From NCBI RefSeq assembly GCF_014199445.1, contig NZ_JACIJS010000007.1, positions 124,001 to 188,000 on the forward strand: a stretch of DNA of 64,000 nt, written 5' to 3'. A model generated the notes under the pieces. The model did not search any database and was not told the DNA's origin. It worked only from the letters and a program-made list of their open reading frames with translations. The translations under genes were made by a program, and so were the position numbers. Origin of the DNA: Rubricella aquisinus (GTDB lineage: Bacteria > Pseudomonadota > Alphaproteobacteria > Rhodobacterales > Rhodobacteraceae). Shown in pieces: positions 18,739-29,000 of the stretch (positions are counted from its first letter, which is position 1; every line of letters starts with the position of its first letter).

Positions 18739-21039
18739 TTAGCGGTGCAACATATTGGCCAAGAGCCGATAGGCCCCCGGCACCAGCTTGTCCAACTGAT
18801 GATGCAGGATCAGCGCGCAATGGGTATGCCGCCCCTTGCCGATTTCGGCTGACAAAAGGGCGCCTTGATGCGGGGCCTCGTCCCGGTCCGCCATGGACAG
18901 AAGCGGGGCATAGGCCGCGTCCCACGACTTGGCGAAATAAAGCCCTCTTTCCTTGTCCCATTCGGCCCAGTCCTGCGGGCCGATCTGGTTTGGCGTTGTG
19001 AGCAGGGGATGGTCAGGCAAAAGATGCGTGACCTCCGCCCGCTCGTCCGTCACGCGCCAGCGCAGCGAGGGTTTGCCGATCTCCAGTGGGCGGGGCGGGG
19101 TATGGGCCGGATCCCAAGCATCCCATGGCCGATGGTAGAGCGTGACAAGGTTGCCGCCCGCCTGCACCCAGTCATGCACGCGCGGCATCAGAGCCGCCAA
19201 TTTGGGGCGCGTGCGCAGCGCGAAGATGCCAATGAGCAGCGTGTCATAGCCCGCGAGCCGCTCTGCCGTCAGGTCCGCGCCCTCCAACGTGTCCAGCGTG
19301 ACACCCGCACGGCGCAGCCACACATCGACCCGGTCGCTGCCGCCCCCCACATAGGCGATCCGCCCTTCGGGCAGGGCGATGGTCATCGCGCGCACGGTCA
19401 GGGTCGCGTCTTCGGCGCGCATCCGGGGGCCGGTATGAGGGTAGTGCATGATCCGCACCGCCTGCGCGTCTGTCCCGTCGAGGGTCAGCGGCAGGGTGTA
19501 TTTGCCCGCGCGCAGGTCATCGGGCGCGATGACGCGCCCGTCCTCATGCCGCCAGCCCTTTGGCAGGGTCAGCTCAGCCGCAGCGTCGCCCGGCACGATG
19601 TCGGTGATCTGAAGCGGGATATCACGCGCGTTATTGGCAAGGTTCAGGATCGCGGCCTCCGGGTCAAGGCGCGCGCTGTGGGAGGGCAGCACGACCAGCG
19701 GTTGCTCCGCCGGATGCAGCGTTTCGCTGGTCACCCCGTGGGCCGTCACGGCGACGCAAAGCGCGGGGCCATGCGCGGTGATGCCGGGCAGATAGGTGTC
19801 AGGGTAAGGGTCGCTGGGCTTTGCGGTGCGCGGCAGGGTGATTGTGTCATCGGTCGGGGTCCAGCCATCGGGCAGCACAAGCTCACCCCCATGGGCAACA
19901 TAACCAACGCTGCCGCCCGGGCGGACAACGTCCTGTGCCAATGTCAGGCGCGGATTGGCCCCTGCTGCAATGGCACGGATGCGCGCGAGTTGCTCCTCCT
20001 TGCGCGACAGCCGGTGCCCGTGATCGCGGGCAAAGGCCTCTCCCATCTCGGACTGTGCCGCCCAGATGTGGTCAAGCGCCTCGGACGCGGCCTTCAACAC
20101 CGCCTCGGCTGAGGGCCATGCGGCGATGGCTGCCTCACAGGAGGCATGCGCGCGCCCCAGATGCTCGGCCAGCGGGCCGGTGGCGGGCAGATCGCTGAGG
20201 GTGCGTGGCAATCCGTCGAACAGGCTGGCCTCTTTCCCGCCATCCACAAGGTGCAAGGGCCAGTCCTGCCCCGCGCCGTCGATCCAGTGTCCCATGCCTT
20301 GGGTCTGGTGAAAGGCGCGCGACTGCTGGCCGATCTGCGCAAAGCTCCATCCCGTCACCGGATCGCTATCCGCGCCCGCCACCGTGACCGTCGCGGGCGG
20401 TGGCGGCAGGTCGTCATCATACGCATCCCCCGCGCCGGACCATGCGGGCAGGTAGAGCTTTGCGATCCGCCATGGTGGCAGGTCGGACGGAAAGGCCGGG
20501 TCCGCCGCCGCGCGGACAACCTCATGCGCGAGCGCCGTCATCGCCCGGTGATGGCCGTGCTGGCCCGGAATATCGAGGAAGGTGGGGCACAGCATATCGG
20601 GGCGTTCCCGCCGCACGATATGGACAAACCGCGCCAGCGTGCGCGCATGCCCCCATTTCTCAAGCGTTTCTGTGCCGAGCTTGGAAAACCCGAAATCAAA
20701 GATCGTGTCCTCTGGCGTCTCAGAAAGCCAATAGTGGCGCAAGTCGATGATATCGGCGGCGCGCTCCATCTCTGCGGTGCGGATGGTGCCAAGATCGCGG
20801 GTGATTTCCGGCCCCAGCGCGTTTTGCCCGCCTTCTCCGCGATTGGCACAGGCAAAGGAGATGTCGATCCCGTCGCGAAACCGCATCGCGGCAAGCATGG
20901 CGGTCGTTTCATCATCGGGATGCGCGCCCGAATTCATGAAGGACACACACGAGCGCAGCGCGGTCAGCGCCTGCCAGAGCGTCACCGCGCGGGGCTTGAG
21001 CCGTTGTGCGGCGATCCGGTCAAGGTCAGTCAGGGGCAT
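18739..21039 (-). CDS. PIG-L deacetylase fused to a glutamine-amidotransferase-like domain
   Basis: Predicted 766-residue zinc-dependent deacetylase/amidase. The N-terminal PIG-L domain has the metal motif AHPDDET (H40, D42, D43) and a second His cluster HGHHRA near residue 160, as in MshB/BshB-type N-acetylglucosaminyl deacetylases. The central part appears beta-rich. The last 220 residues resemble a class I amidotransferase-like fold (YVGGGSDRVDVWLRRAG, GGNLVTLYHRPWD) without a recognisable Cys nucleophile. No signal peptide is present, so it acts in the cytoplasm. It starts 19 bp after the ROK gene and abuts the EamA gene. The likely substrate is an N-acyl amino-sugar conjugate, by inference. 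Confidence 0.8.
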   Translation of the reverse strand: MPLTDLDRIAAQRLKPRAVTLWQALTALRSCVSFMNSGAHPDDETTAMLAAMRFRDGIDISFACANRGEGGQNALGPEITRDLGTIRTAEMERAADIIDLRHYWLSETPEDTIFDFGFSKLGTETLEKWGHARTLARFVHIVRRERPDMLCPTFLDIPGQHGHHRAMTALAHEVVRAAADPAFPSDLPPWRIAKLYLPAWSGAGDAYDDDLPPPPATVTVAGADSDPVTGWSFAQIGQQSRAFHQTQGMGHWIDGAGQDWPLHLVDGGKEASLFDGLPRTLSDLPATGPLAEHLGRAHASCEAAIAAWPSAEAVLKAASEALDHIWAAQSEMGEAFARDHGHRLSRKEEQLARIRAIAAGANPRLTLAQDVVRPGGSVGYVAHGGELVLPDGWTPTDDTITLPRTAKPSDPYPDTYLPGITAHGPALCVAVTAHGVTSETLHPAEQPLVVLPSHSARLDPEAAILNLANNARDIPLQITDIVPGDAAAELTLPKGWRHEDGRVIAPDDLRAGKYTLPLTLDGTDAQAVRIMHYPHTGPRMRAEDATLTVRAMTIALPEGRIAYVGGGSDRVDVWLRRAGVTLDTLEGADLTAERLAGYDTLLIGIFALRTRPKLAALMPRVHDWVQAGGNLVTLYHRPWDAWDPAHTPPRPLEIGKPSLRWRVTDERAEVTHLLPDHPLLTTPNQIGPQDWAEWDKERGLYFAKSWDAAYAPLLSMADRDEAPHQGALLSAEIGKGRHTHCALILHHQLDKLVPGAYRLLANMLHR

Positions 21040-21058
21040 GATGTGTCCTCAAGTTGGG

Positions 21059-22288
21059 TCAACTGGGCTCAAGGCTGGGAGTGATCGTGTCGTGGATCAC
21101 GAGAGCGGCGGCACCAAGTGCAGCGGTCGTGCGGCCCGACACGCCGCGCAACACACGCGGGCGCTTGCGGTCGGGGCGGTTCGAAACGGACGCGGCGGGC
21201 AGATCAAGCCGGGCGATCAGATCGTCCAGCACCCGATCGGGCAACGCGCCGCCCAGAACGACGGCTTGGGGATCAAGGAGGTTCTCCAGCATCGCGATGG
21301 CGCGGCTCAGGGGCGGGGCGGCGCTGTCGAGCCATGCGGTGAGGGCAGGGGCACCGGCCTCATGCAGCGCCTCGATCTCTGCGGCGCTGTCGGCCTTCAC
21401 GCCGGCCTCCGCCAGCATCCGGCGCAGCGCCAAGCGGCTGGTATAGGCCTCAAGGCAACCCGACTGGCCGCATTCGCAGGGCCGCCCGCCGGGCTCGACC
21501 ACGATATGCCCGATCTCACCCGCATTGCCGAACGCGCCGCGCATCACTTGCCCGCGCGCCACGATGCCAAGCCCAAGCCCGGTGCCGAAATACACAAAGC
21601 AGAAGGTATCAAGCCCCGCACCCACGCCGCGCACCCGCTCCGCGATGGCCGCGGCGGTCGCGTCATTCTCAACGATTACAGGCATTTCCAGGGCGTTGGA
21701 CAGGAAAACCGCCGGGTCGGTATCGGCCCAGCCGTGCAATTCCGCCTCCGACCCGCGGTCAAGCTCGATTCCGAACGGGCCGGGCATCACCACGCCCGCG
21801 CCAAGGATGCGGCTCCGCTCCAACCCGGATTGCGCGATGGCCGTGTTCGCGGCCTTCATGATCTCGAACGCGGCCTCAGCCGGGCCGGAGGCCGCGAGCG
21901 GTATCCGCGCGCTGTGCCGCACCGCGCCGCCGATATCGACCAATGTCACGAAAAGGGCATCGGGGCGCAGTTCAAACCCAAGCGCCGCTGCCCCGTCCGG
22001 GTTGATCGCATATTGCACGGGCGGCTGGCCGCGCGCGCCCTTGCGCCGCCCCTGTGACGCCAAAAACCCATCCGCCTCAAGATCGGCGATGATGTTGGAT
22101 ACGGCCTGCGTGGACAGCCCGCTTGCCCGCGCGATCTCGGCCCGCCCGGCGGGCGCGTTGGCGCTGATATATCCCAGCACAACCTTGCGATTATGGTGGC
22201 GGGAGCGTTCCGCATTGGACCCGGCGGTCGCTTTGGCCGGGGCCGGGGGAGAGGGGCTTGACGAAGACAAGGTGGCTCTGGCTTTCAC
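21059..22288 (-). CDS. ROK-family transcriptional repressor (NagC/XylR-like)
   Basis: Predicted 409-residue sugar-responsive regulator. A winged helix-turn-helix (RAEIARASGLSTQAVSNIIA) covers about residues 35-95. The ROK domain carries the zinc motif CxCGxxGCxE (PCECGQSGCLEAY), GHIVVEPGG and YFGTGLGLGI. It leads the minus-strand operon with the PIG-L gene and is divergent from the ABC transporter operon across 154 bp, the classical position for a local repressor. NagC-type ROK proteins commonly sense amino-sugar phosphates, consistent with the SIS and kinase genes opposite. Confidence 0.9.
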   Translation of the reverse strand: MKARATLSSSSPSPPAPAKATAGSNAERSRHHNRKVVLGYISANAPAGRAEIARASGLSTQAVSNIIADLEADGFLASQGRRKGARGQPPVQYAINPDGAAALGFELRPDALFVTLVDIGGAVRHSARIPLAASGPAEAAFEIMKAANTAIAQSGLERSRILGAGVVMPGPFGIELDRGSEAELHGWADTDPAVFLSNALEMPVIVENDATAAAIAERVRGVGAGLDTFCFVYFGTGLGLGIVARGQVMRGAFGNAGEIGHIVVEPGGRPCECGQSGCLEAYTSRLALRRMLAEAGVKADSAAEIEALHEAGAPALTAWLDSAAPPLSRAIAMLENLLDPQAVVLGGALPDRVLDDLIARLDLPAASVSNRPDRKRPRVLRGVSGRTTAALGAAALVIHDTITPSLEPS

Positions 22289-22442
22289 AAAAATAAACTC
22301 AAATAAGTTGAATTAATGATTGACTCACCACGGGCCCGGTCGTCAACATCTAATCACAGACAGCCGGAGGGCAGGACCAACCCGCCCCCATTCAGTCCGA
22401 CACCAGCGCGGCGCATGCGCAACCACAACCGGGAGTACCTTC
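22289..22442. promoter_or_regulatory. Divergent promoter region of the ROK and ABC sugar operons
   Basis: This 154-bp gap contains an AT-rich island unlike the surrounding GC-rich DNA (22290-22320) with two AAATAA direct repeats 10 bp apart and the dyad AACT-CAAATA-AGTT (22296-22309). It is the best candidate for a ROK operator controlling both directions. No repeat of the motif was confirmed elsewhere. Confidence 0.45.
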
Positions 22443-23699
22443 ATGTCCAACCTCAAGAACCTGGCCCTAAGCGCGACAGTGAGCGCGACGGCCCTGATGG
22501 CGGCGGGGTCCGCCTCTGCCGTGGAAATCGAATACTGGCAGTATTTCTTTGAAGCGCGGGTGACCGCGATGGAGCAGCTGATCGAGAATTTCGAGGCCGC
22601 CAATCCTGACATCACCGTCAAGATGACCCATTTCCCCTATGCCGATTATCGCACCAAGGTGGCCGCGGCCGTGCCTGCGGGCGAGGGGCCGGATGTGGTC
22701 CAGCTCTTTTATGGTTGGTTGAACGACTACATGGATGCAGAGCTGATCCAGCCGCTGCCCACCGATGTTTTCCCGCCCGCGCGGATTGAGGCGGAATTCT
22801 TCCCCATGGTAGGCGCGATGGAGCGGGACGGCGCCTATATGGCGCTGCCGACCGCCGTGCGCTCGCTGGCGCTGTTCTACAATGAGCGTCTGTTTGAGGA
22901 AGCTGGCATTGATGGCCCGCCCGAGACGCTTGACGAGTTGGTTGAAACGGCCAAGGCACTGACCAAGCGGGATGGCGCGGGCAACGTGACCCAAGTGGGC
23001 CTGACCACCGGCATGACCGGGCAGGATCACCATTGGTTCCGCGAGGTGCTGACCCGTCAGCACGGCTCCACCCCCTATACCGATGACTACCAGACCGTGA
23101 CCTATAATGATGAGGGCGGGTTGGCCGCGCTCAATTTCTATACCGGGTTGCAGTCCGAACATGGCGTGACCGTCACCGGCTTCATGGATGAAGCACAGGC
23201 GGCGTTCAAGGCGGGCCGCGCCGGGATGCATATCGACGGCTCGTTCCGTATTGGGGCGCTCAACAACACGCGCGGCCTGAAATGGGGCGTAGCAGAACTG
23301 CCCGCAGGTCCGACCGGCATCCGGTCGAACTATTCCTCTTACTGGGTGAACGCGATTACCACGAAGGCAGAGGGCGAGCGGTATGAAGCGGCCGTGAAAT
23401 TCATGGACTACATCACCTCCGATGAGGCGATGCAGATCTGGCTTGATACGGTCGGGGAATTGCCCGCCAAGCCTTCTGTCGGCATGACGGAAGCAAACGC
23501 CAATGATCCGGTGTTTGGCCCGTTCATCCGTGGGCTTGAATATGCGCACACCACCATTTTCGCCGATGAGAGCGCGCAGCGTGGTGCGCTTGTCGATATG
23601 GTGCAGCGGATCGAGCTTGAAGGGCAAGACCCGGCAGAGAGCCTTGCCACTGCGGCGGCGGCGGATCAGGCGATCCTCGACGCGTACTACAACCGGTAA
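22443..23699 (+). CDS. CUT1 sugar ABC transporter substrate-binding protein
   Basis: Predicted 418-residue periplasmic binding protein of the MalE/UgpB-like cluster. The signal peptide ends at GSASA before VEIEYWQYFF. Family-typical segments are FEAANPDITVKM, AGEGPDVVQLFYGW and AFKAGRAGMHIDGSF. ATG 22443 (MSNLKN) is the only start giving a proper signal peptide. It is first gene of an operon with two permeases, a lyase, an ATPase, a kinase and a SIS protein. The ligand cannot be read from sequence; the context suggests an amino-sugar conjugate. Confidence 0.92.
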   Translation: MSNLKNLALSATVSATALMAAGSASAVEIEYWQYFFEARVTAMEQLIENFEAANPDITVKMTHFPYADYRTKVAAAVPAGEGPDVVQLFYGWLNDYMDAELIQPLPTDVFPPARIEAEFFPMVGAMERDGAYMALPTAVRSLALFYNERLFEEAGIDGPPETLDELVETAKALTKRDGAGNVTQVGLTTGMTGQDHHWFREVLTRQHGSTPYTDDYQTVTYNDEGGLAALNFYTGLQSEHGVTVTGFMDEAQAAFKAGRAGMHIDGSFRIGALNNTRGLKWGVAELPAGPTGIRSNYSSYWVNAITTKAEGERYEAAVKFMDYITSDEAMQIWLDTVGELPAKPSVGMTEANANDPVFGPFIRGLEYAHTTIFADESAQRGALVDMVQRIELEGQDPAESLATAAAADQAILDAYYNR

Positions 23700-23707
23700 A
23701 GGACGGA

Positions 23708-23739
23708 GCGGCGCGCGGGGCCTCCTTGCCGCGCGCCGC
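23708..23739 (+). other. Intra-operon hairpin between the binding-protein and permease genes
   Basis: A perfect 11-bp stem (GCGGCGCGCGG and CCGCGCGCCGC) with a 10-nt loop starts 8 bp after the binding-protein stop and lacks a T tract. Such hairpins after the first ABC operon gene typically protect the upstream mRNA and lower expression of the permease genes, giving excess binding protein. Confidence 0.7.
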
Positions 23740-23793
23740 TTCCCATGCCGATCCATGCCGAACCCGTATTCCTGATCCAGCGAAAGACCGCGC

Positions 23794-24687
23794 ATGTTCC
23801 GATACAGCAATCTGACAGTGGCCCAGAAACAGGTGGTCTGGGCGTGGGGGTTTCTTGCCCTTCCGATCCTGTTTTATGTGGTGATCCGGTTTTATCCGAC
23901 CTTCGGCGCGATGGTGCTGTCGTTTCAGGACTGGAACCTTCTGGGGGACAAGTCATGGACCGGCTTTGACAATTACGCCAAGCTGTTTGCGGATCCGGTG
24001 TTTTGGAAAGTGTTTGGCAACACCTTCCTCTATCTGGGGATCGGCACGCCGGTCAGCCTCGTGATCTCGTTCTTCATCGCCTATCACCTTGATAAGGTGC
24101 GGTTCATGCACGGTTTTTTGCGGGCGCTCTATTTCCTGCCATTCCTGACGAGTGCGGTGGCGATGGCGTGGGTCTGGCGCTGGTTTTATCAGCCGGTGCC
24201 AATCGGGCTTTTCAACAATTTTCTGGCCAGTGCAGGCATCCCGCAATTCCCGTTCCTCAATTCAACGACATGGGCGCTGCCGAGCATTCTGGCGCCTGCG
24301 GTCTGGGCGGGTCTTGGCTTTCAGATCATCATCTTCATGGCTGGGCTGCGCGCGATCCCGCAAAGCTATTATGAGGCCGCGCGGATTGACGGTGTGTCGA
24401 ACTGGACGATCCTGTGGGAAATCACCTTGCCGCTTTTGAAGCCGACGCTGGTATTTCTGGTCGTATTCTCGTCCATCGGGTTTCTGCGGATTTTCGATCA
24501 TGTGTTCAACATGACGACGAACAATCCCGGTGGGCCGCTCAATTCCACGAAACCGCTGGTGCTGATGATCTATGACACCGCGTTCAACAGTTTCGACATG
24601 GGCTATGCGGCGGCCCAGACGGTGGTGCTGTTTCTGGTGCTGCTGACCGTATCGCTGGTGCAGCTGCGTATCATGAGGGACCGGTGA
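23794..24687 (+). CDS. CUT1 sugar ABC transporter permease (MalF/UgpA-like)
   Basis: Predicted 297-residue inner-membrane permease with about six helices. The cytoplasmic EAA loop is YYEAARIDGVSNWTILWEIT followed by LPLLKP, which docks on the ATPase. The N-terminus places a first helix at about residues 13-33. It is followed after a single base by the second permease gene, so expression is coupled. Confidence 0.94.
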   Translation: MFRYSNLTVAQKQVVWAWGFLALPILFYVVIRFYPTFGAMVLSFQDWNLLGDKSWTGFDNYAKLFADPVFWKVFGNTFLYLGIGTPVSLVISFFIAYHLDKVRFMHGFLRALYFLPFLTSAVAMAWVWRWFYQPVPIGLFNNFLASAGIPQFPFLNSTTWALPSILAPAVWAGLGFQIIIFMAGLRAIPQSYYEAARIDGVSNWTILWEITLPLLKPTLVFLVVFSSIGFLRIFDHVFNMTTNNPGGPLNSTKPLVLMIYDTAFNSFDMGYAAAQTVVLFLVLLTVSLVQLRIMRDR

Positions 24688-24688
24688 C

Positions 24689-25555
24689 ATGACGGATATC
24701 CGCGCAAGCTCCGAAACCCTGCTTGACACCCGCGCCCCGGTAAAGCGCGACTACACCCAATATATCCGCTGGCTGCTGCTGTTCGGCGGGGGGCTGCTGA
24801 TGATCATGCCGATCACCTATATGCTGTCCACGTCGTTCAAATGGCCGCATGAGGTCTATAACCTCAACCTGATCCCGGAAGAGCCGACGCTCGATAACTA
24901 TATCCATGTGCTTGAGGACGGACGGTTTTTCCGCTGGTTCATCAATTCGCTGATCATTGCGGTGATCACCACGATCTCAAACGTGCTGTTTGACAGCCTT
25001 GTCGGCTATACCCTGTGCAAATTCAAATTCCGGGGCCGCTACATCATCTTTATCGCGATCCTGTCCACGCTGATGATCCCCACGGAAATGTTGGTGATCC
25101 CGTGGTATCTGATGAGCCAGAGCTTCGGCTGGTTGGACAGTTATTGGGGCATCATGTTCCCCGGTCTGATGACCGCCTTCGGCACCTTCCTGATGAAGCA
25201 GTTTTTTGAGACGGTGCCCGATGATTTCATCGAAGCCGCCCGCATTGACGGCCTCAATGAGTTGCAGATCTGGTGGACCGTGGCGATGCCGTTGGTGAAG
25301 CCCGCGCTGTCAGCCCTTGCCATCTTTGTGTTCCTTGGAAACTGGACCGCGTTTATCTGGCCGCTGATCGTCACGAACTCTCAGGAGCTTTACACGCTGC
25401 CTGTGGGGCTCACGACCTTTAGCGTGGAGCAGCAGGTCGAATGGGAATTGATCATGACCGGGGCGGCATTGGCCACGATCCCGACGCTGATCGTGTTCCT
25501 CATCTTCCAGCGCTACATCATTCGCGGTGTCGTCATGGCGGGGTTGAAGGGATGA
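24689..25555 (+). CDS. CUT1 sugar ABC transporter permease (MalG/UgpE-like)
   Basis: Predicted 288-residue inner-membrane permease with about six helices and the EAA loop FIEAARIDGLNELQIWWTVA followed by MPLVKP. It pairs with the preceding permease to form the transmembrane channel. Its stop overlaps the start of the lyase gene by 4 bp (ATGA), tying an enzyme gene directly into the transporter operon. Confidence 0.94.
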   Translation: MTDIRASSETLLDTRAPVKRDYTQYIRWLLLFGGGLLMIMPITYMLSTSFKWPHEVYNLNLIPEEPTLDNYIHVLEDGRFFRWFINSLIIAVITTISNVLFDSLVGYTLCKFKFRGRYIIFIAILSTLMIPTEMLVIPWYLMSQSFGWLDSYWGIMFPGLMTAFGTFLMKQFFETVPDDFIEAARIDGLNELQIWWTVAMPLVKPALSALAIFVFLGNWTAFIWPLIVTNSQELYTLPVGLTTFSVEQQVEWELIMTGAALATIPTLIVFLIFQRYIIRGVVMAGLKG

Positions 25556-27039
25556 GCGATCACAGCGTGTTCCCCGATCCGACCTATAAGGACACCGTGC
25601 TTGCGCCCTTGTTTGAGGGGACAAAGGCGCATTATGTCGGCCCGATCCGGGCGATCAACCGCGCGCATCTGGTGATGCTCTGTGAGACGGGCATTTTGCC
25701 CGGTGACACCGGCACCGCAATCGCCCGCGCGCTCAATGCGATTGATGCGGAGGTAGATGTCGCCGCACTCACCTATACGGGGGAGGTGGAGGATTACTTC
25801 TTCCTCGTGGAGGCGGAGTTGCGCAAGCGGCTGGGCGCGGATGTGGCAGGGGCGCTCCACACCGCGCGGTCGCGCAACGATATGGACCACACGGTGTTCA
25901 AGATGGCGCTGCGGACCCGCGCCGATACGCTGTTGGACGAGATGACAATACTGGCCGCTGCCCTCATTGACACGGCCACGCGGGAGCGGGACACGCTGAT
26001 CGTGGCCTACACCCATGGCCAGCCCGCACAACCCAGCACATTCGGTCATTACCTCGCCGCGATGGTGGAGGTGTTGCTGCGCGATATCGCGCGGATCGAG
26101 GCGGCGCGCGATCTGCTGGATCATTGCCCGATGGGGGCCGCGGCGATCACCACGTCCGGCTTCCCGATTGATCGGCATCGGATGGCGGATTTGCTTGGCT
26201 TCAGGGAGCCGCTGCAAAACAGCTATTCCTGCATTGCGGCGGTCGATTACGTCACGGGGCTTTATTCCGCGATGAAGCTTGCGATGCTGCATCTGGGCCG
26301 GGTGGTGCAGGATTTGCAGTTCTGGACGGCTTTTGAGGTGGGCCAGCTATATGTCCCGAATGCGCTGGTGCAGATCAGCTCCATCATGCCGCAAAAACGC
26401 AACCCGGTGCCGATTGAGCATCTGCGCCATTTGGCAAGCATGACCGTGGGCCGCTGCGATGCGGTGGTGAACACGATGCACAACACGCCCTTCACGGACA
26501 TGAATGACAGCGAGGGAGAGGTGCAGGTCGCGGGCTATCAGGCATTCGAGAGTGCGAGCCGCGTGTTGCGCCTTCTGACCGCGCTGATCCCCGCCTGCAA
26601 AATCCGCAATGACCGGGTCGCCGCGACCATGGATGCGGCTTGCGTCACGGTGACGGAGCTTGCCGATACGCTGGTGCGGACCGAAGGCGTGTCGTTCCGG
26701 CAGGCGCATGAGATTGCAGCCCACACCTCCCGCGCGGTGATCGCCGCCGGTCAGTCGCTGGGGCAGGGATATGAGGCGTTTCGGGCGGCTTTCGTGGCAG
26801 AGACGGGGCGGCAGACAGTGCTTGATGCCCCGGCCTTTGCTGCCGCCGTTGCACCCGAAACCTTTGTCCGGGTGCGCGACCGGTTTGGTGGCCCGGCCCC
26901 CGCACCGATGGACGCGGCCCTTGAGGGCTACACCACGACCCTTTCCGATATCCGTGCGCGTCACGCTGACCGCACGACCCGCATCGCCGAAGCCGAAACG
27001 GCGCGCGACGCGGCCTTTCAATCCCTCGCTCAGGAGTAA
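25552..27039 (+). CDS. Argininosuccinate-lyase-family protein in a sugar ABC operon
   Basis: Predicted 495-residue member of the fumarase/aspartase superfamily, whose members usually eliminate fumarate from a succinyl-substituted amine or related compound. It has the ASL-type TARSRNDMD segment near residue 103, a TTSGFPIDRHRMA region, and the signature loop SSIMPQKRNPVPIEHLR near residue 280 with the catalytic-loop Ser. ATG 25552 overlaps the permease stop. It sits between permease and ATPase genes, with no arg genes around, so a role in arginine synthesis is unlikely. A fumarate-releasing step on the imported substrate is the inferred function. Confidence 0.85.
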   Translation: MSDHSVFPDPTYKDTVLAPLFEGTKAHYVGPIRAINRAHLVMLCETGILPGDTGTAIARALNAIDAEVDVAALTYTGEVEDYFFLVEAELRKRLGADVAGALHTARSRNDMDHTVFKMALRTRADTLLDEMTILAAALIDTATRERDTLIVAYTHGQPAQPSTFGHYLAAMVEVLLRDIARIEAARDLLDHCPMGAAAITTSGFPIDRHRMADLLGFREPLQNSYSCIAAVDYVTGLYSAMKLAMLHLGRVVQDLQFWTAFEVGQLYVPNALVQISSIMPQKRNPVPIEHLRHLASMTVGRCDAVVNTMHNTPFTDMNDSEGEVQVAGYQAFESASRVLRLLTALIPACKIRNDRVAATMDAACVTVTELADTLVRTEGVSFRQAHEIAAHTSRAVIAAGQSLGQGYEAFRAAFVAETGRQTVLDAPAFAAAVAPETFVRVRDRFGGPAPAPMDAALEGYTTTLSDIRARHADRTTRIAEAETARDAAFQSLAQE

Positions 27040-27042
27040 CTG

Positions 27043-28097
<1,055 letters not shown>

Positions 28098-28101
<4 letters not shown>

Positions 28102-29000
28102 GCATGCAACCGGGGCATGAGGTGCTGTGTGTCGGGCGGCTCTATTGTGACATGGTGTTCTCCGGCATGGAGGGCCTGCCTGTCCTTGGGCAGGAAAGCT
28201 TCGCGGAGGCGGTACAGATCGGCCCGGGGGGGGGTGCCTATATCACGGCGGCCTATCTGGCCCGGATGGGATGCGGCGCGGCCTTGGGCGCGATCATCCC
28301 GGCGCAGCCATTCGGGGATGCGGTCATGGCGGAGATGTCGCGCAGCGGTGTCAGCCTTGAGGCATGTGCCCGCGCCCGACCGCAAGACGCGCCGCAAATC
28401 ACTGTCGCCATGGTGGCCGATGGCGACCGCGCCTTTCTGACCAAACGGACGGGCGCCGCGATCCCGCATGATCTGAGTGCGGCATTGTCACGACCGGGGC
28501 TATCGCATCTTCATATCGGGGAATTGACCACCCTTCTGGAACACCCGGAACTGATCGACATGGCGCGGGCGCGGGGGCTGACCATTTCGCTTGATTGCGC
28601 GTGGGACAAGGACACGCTCGCGCGCACCGACCTGACCGACCTGATCGCGCGGGTGGACCTGTTCCTTCCCAATGCGGAGGAGCGGCGGGCGCTGACCCTT
28701 GATCCCGCGAAACTGCCGAACACCATCATCGTGGTCAAAGACGGGGCTGCGGGGGCCTATTGCGGCGCGTTGCGGGTGCCTGCGCGCGCGGTCACGCCCG
28801 TGGACACGACTGGCGCGGGGGACGCGTTCAATGCCGGTTTCCTTGCCGCATGGCTCGCGGGCGCGCCGATCAAGGCGGCGATGCAGGCAGGTGCAGCCGC
28901 GGGCGCGGTGGCTGTGACCCTGCCCGGCGGGGCTGCGGGGGTTCCTGATCTGCGAGGTATCGTGACACATCAACAGGCGGTCGCGGTTCAGGGCGGATGA
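28098..29000 (+). CDS. PfkB-family carbohydrate kinase
   Basis: Predicted 300-residue ribokinase-like kinase. The N-terminal substrate motif GPGGGAYITAAYLARMG is near residue 40 and the C-terminal signature DTTGAGDAFNAGFLAAWL, with the catalytic Asp of GAGD, is near residue 237. The start is GTG 28098 overlapping the ATPase stop (GTGA); ATG 28104 is an alternative. It is placed between the importer and a SIS deaminase-like gene, so phosphorylation of a free sugar or amino sugar at C6 is inferred. Exact specificity is unknown. Confidence 0.9.

Noticed and set aside
17807-18961. Long open frame overlapping EamA, PIG-L and pobA ends in another frame
   Set aside because: Composition is Arg/Gly/Ala-rich without motifs, and the three genes in the other frames have clear families.
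25552-27039. Assignment as canonical argH for arginine synthesis
   Set aside because: Signature fits the family but the gene lies inside an ABC sugar operon; kept as ASL-family protein without a gene symbol.
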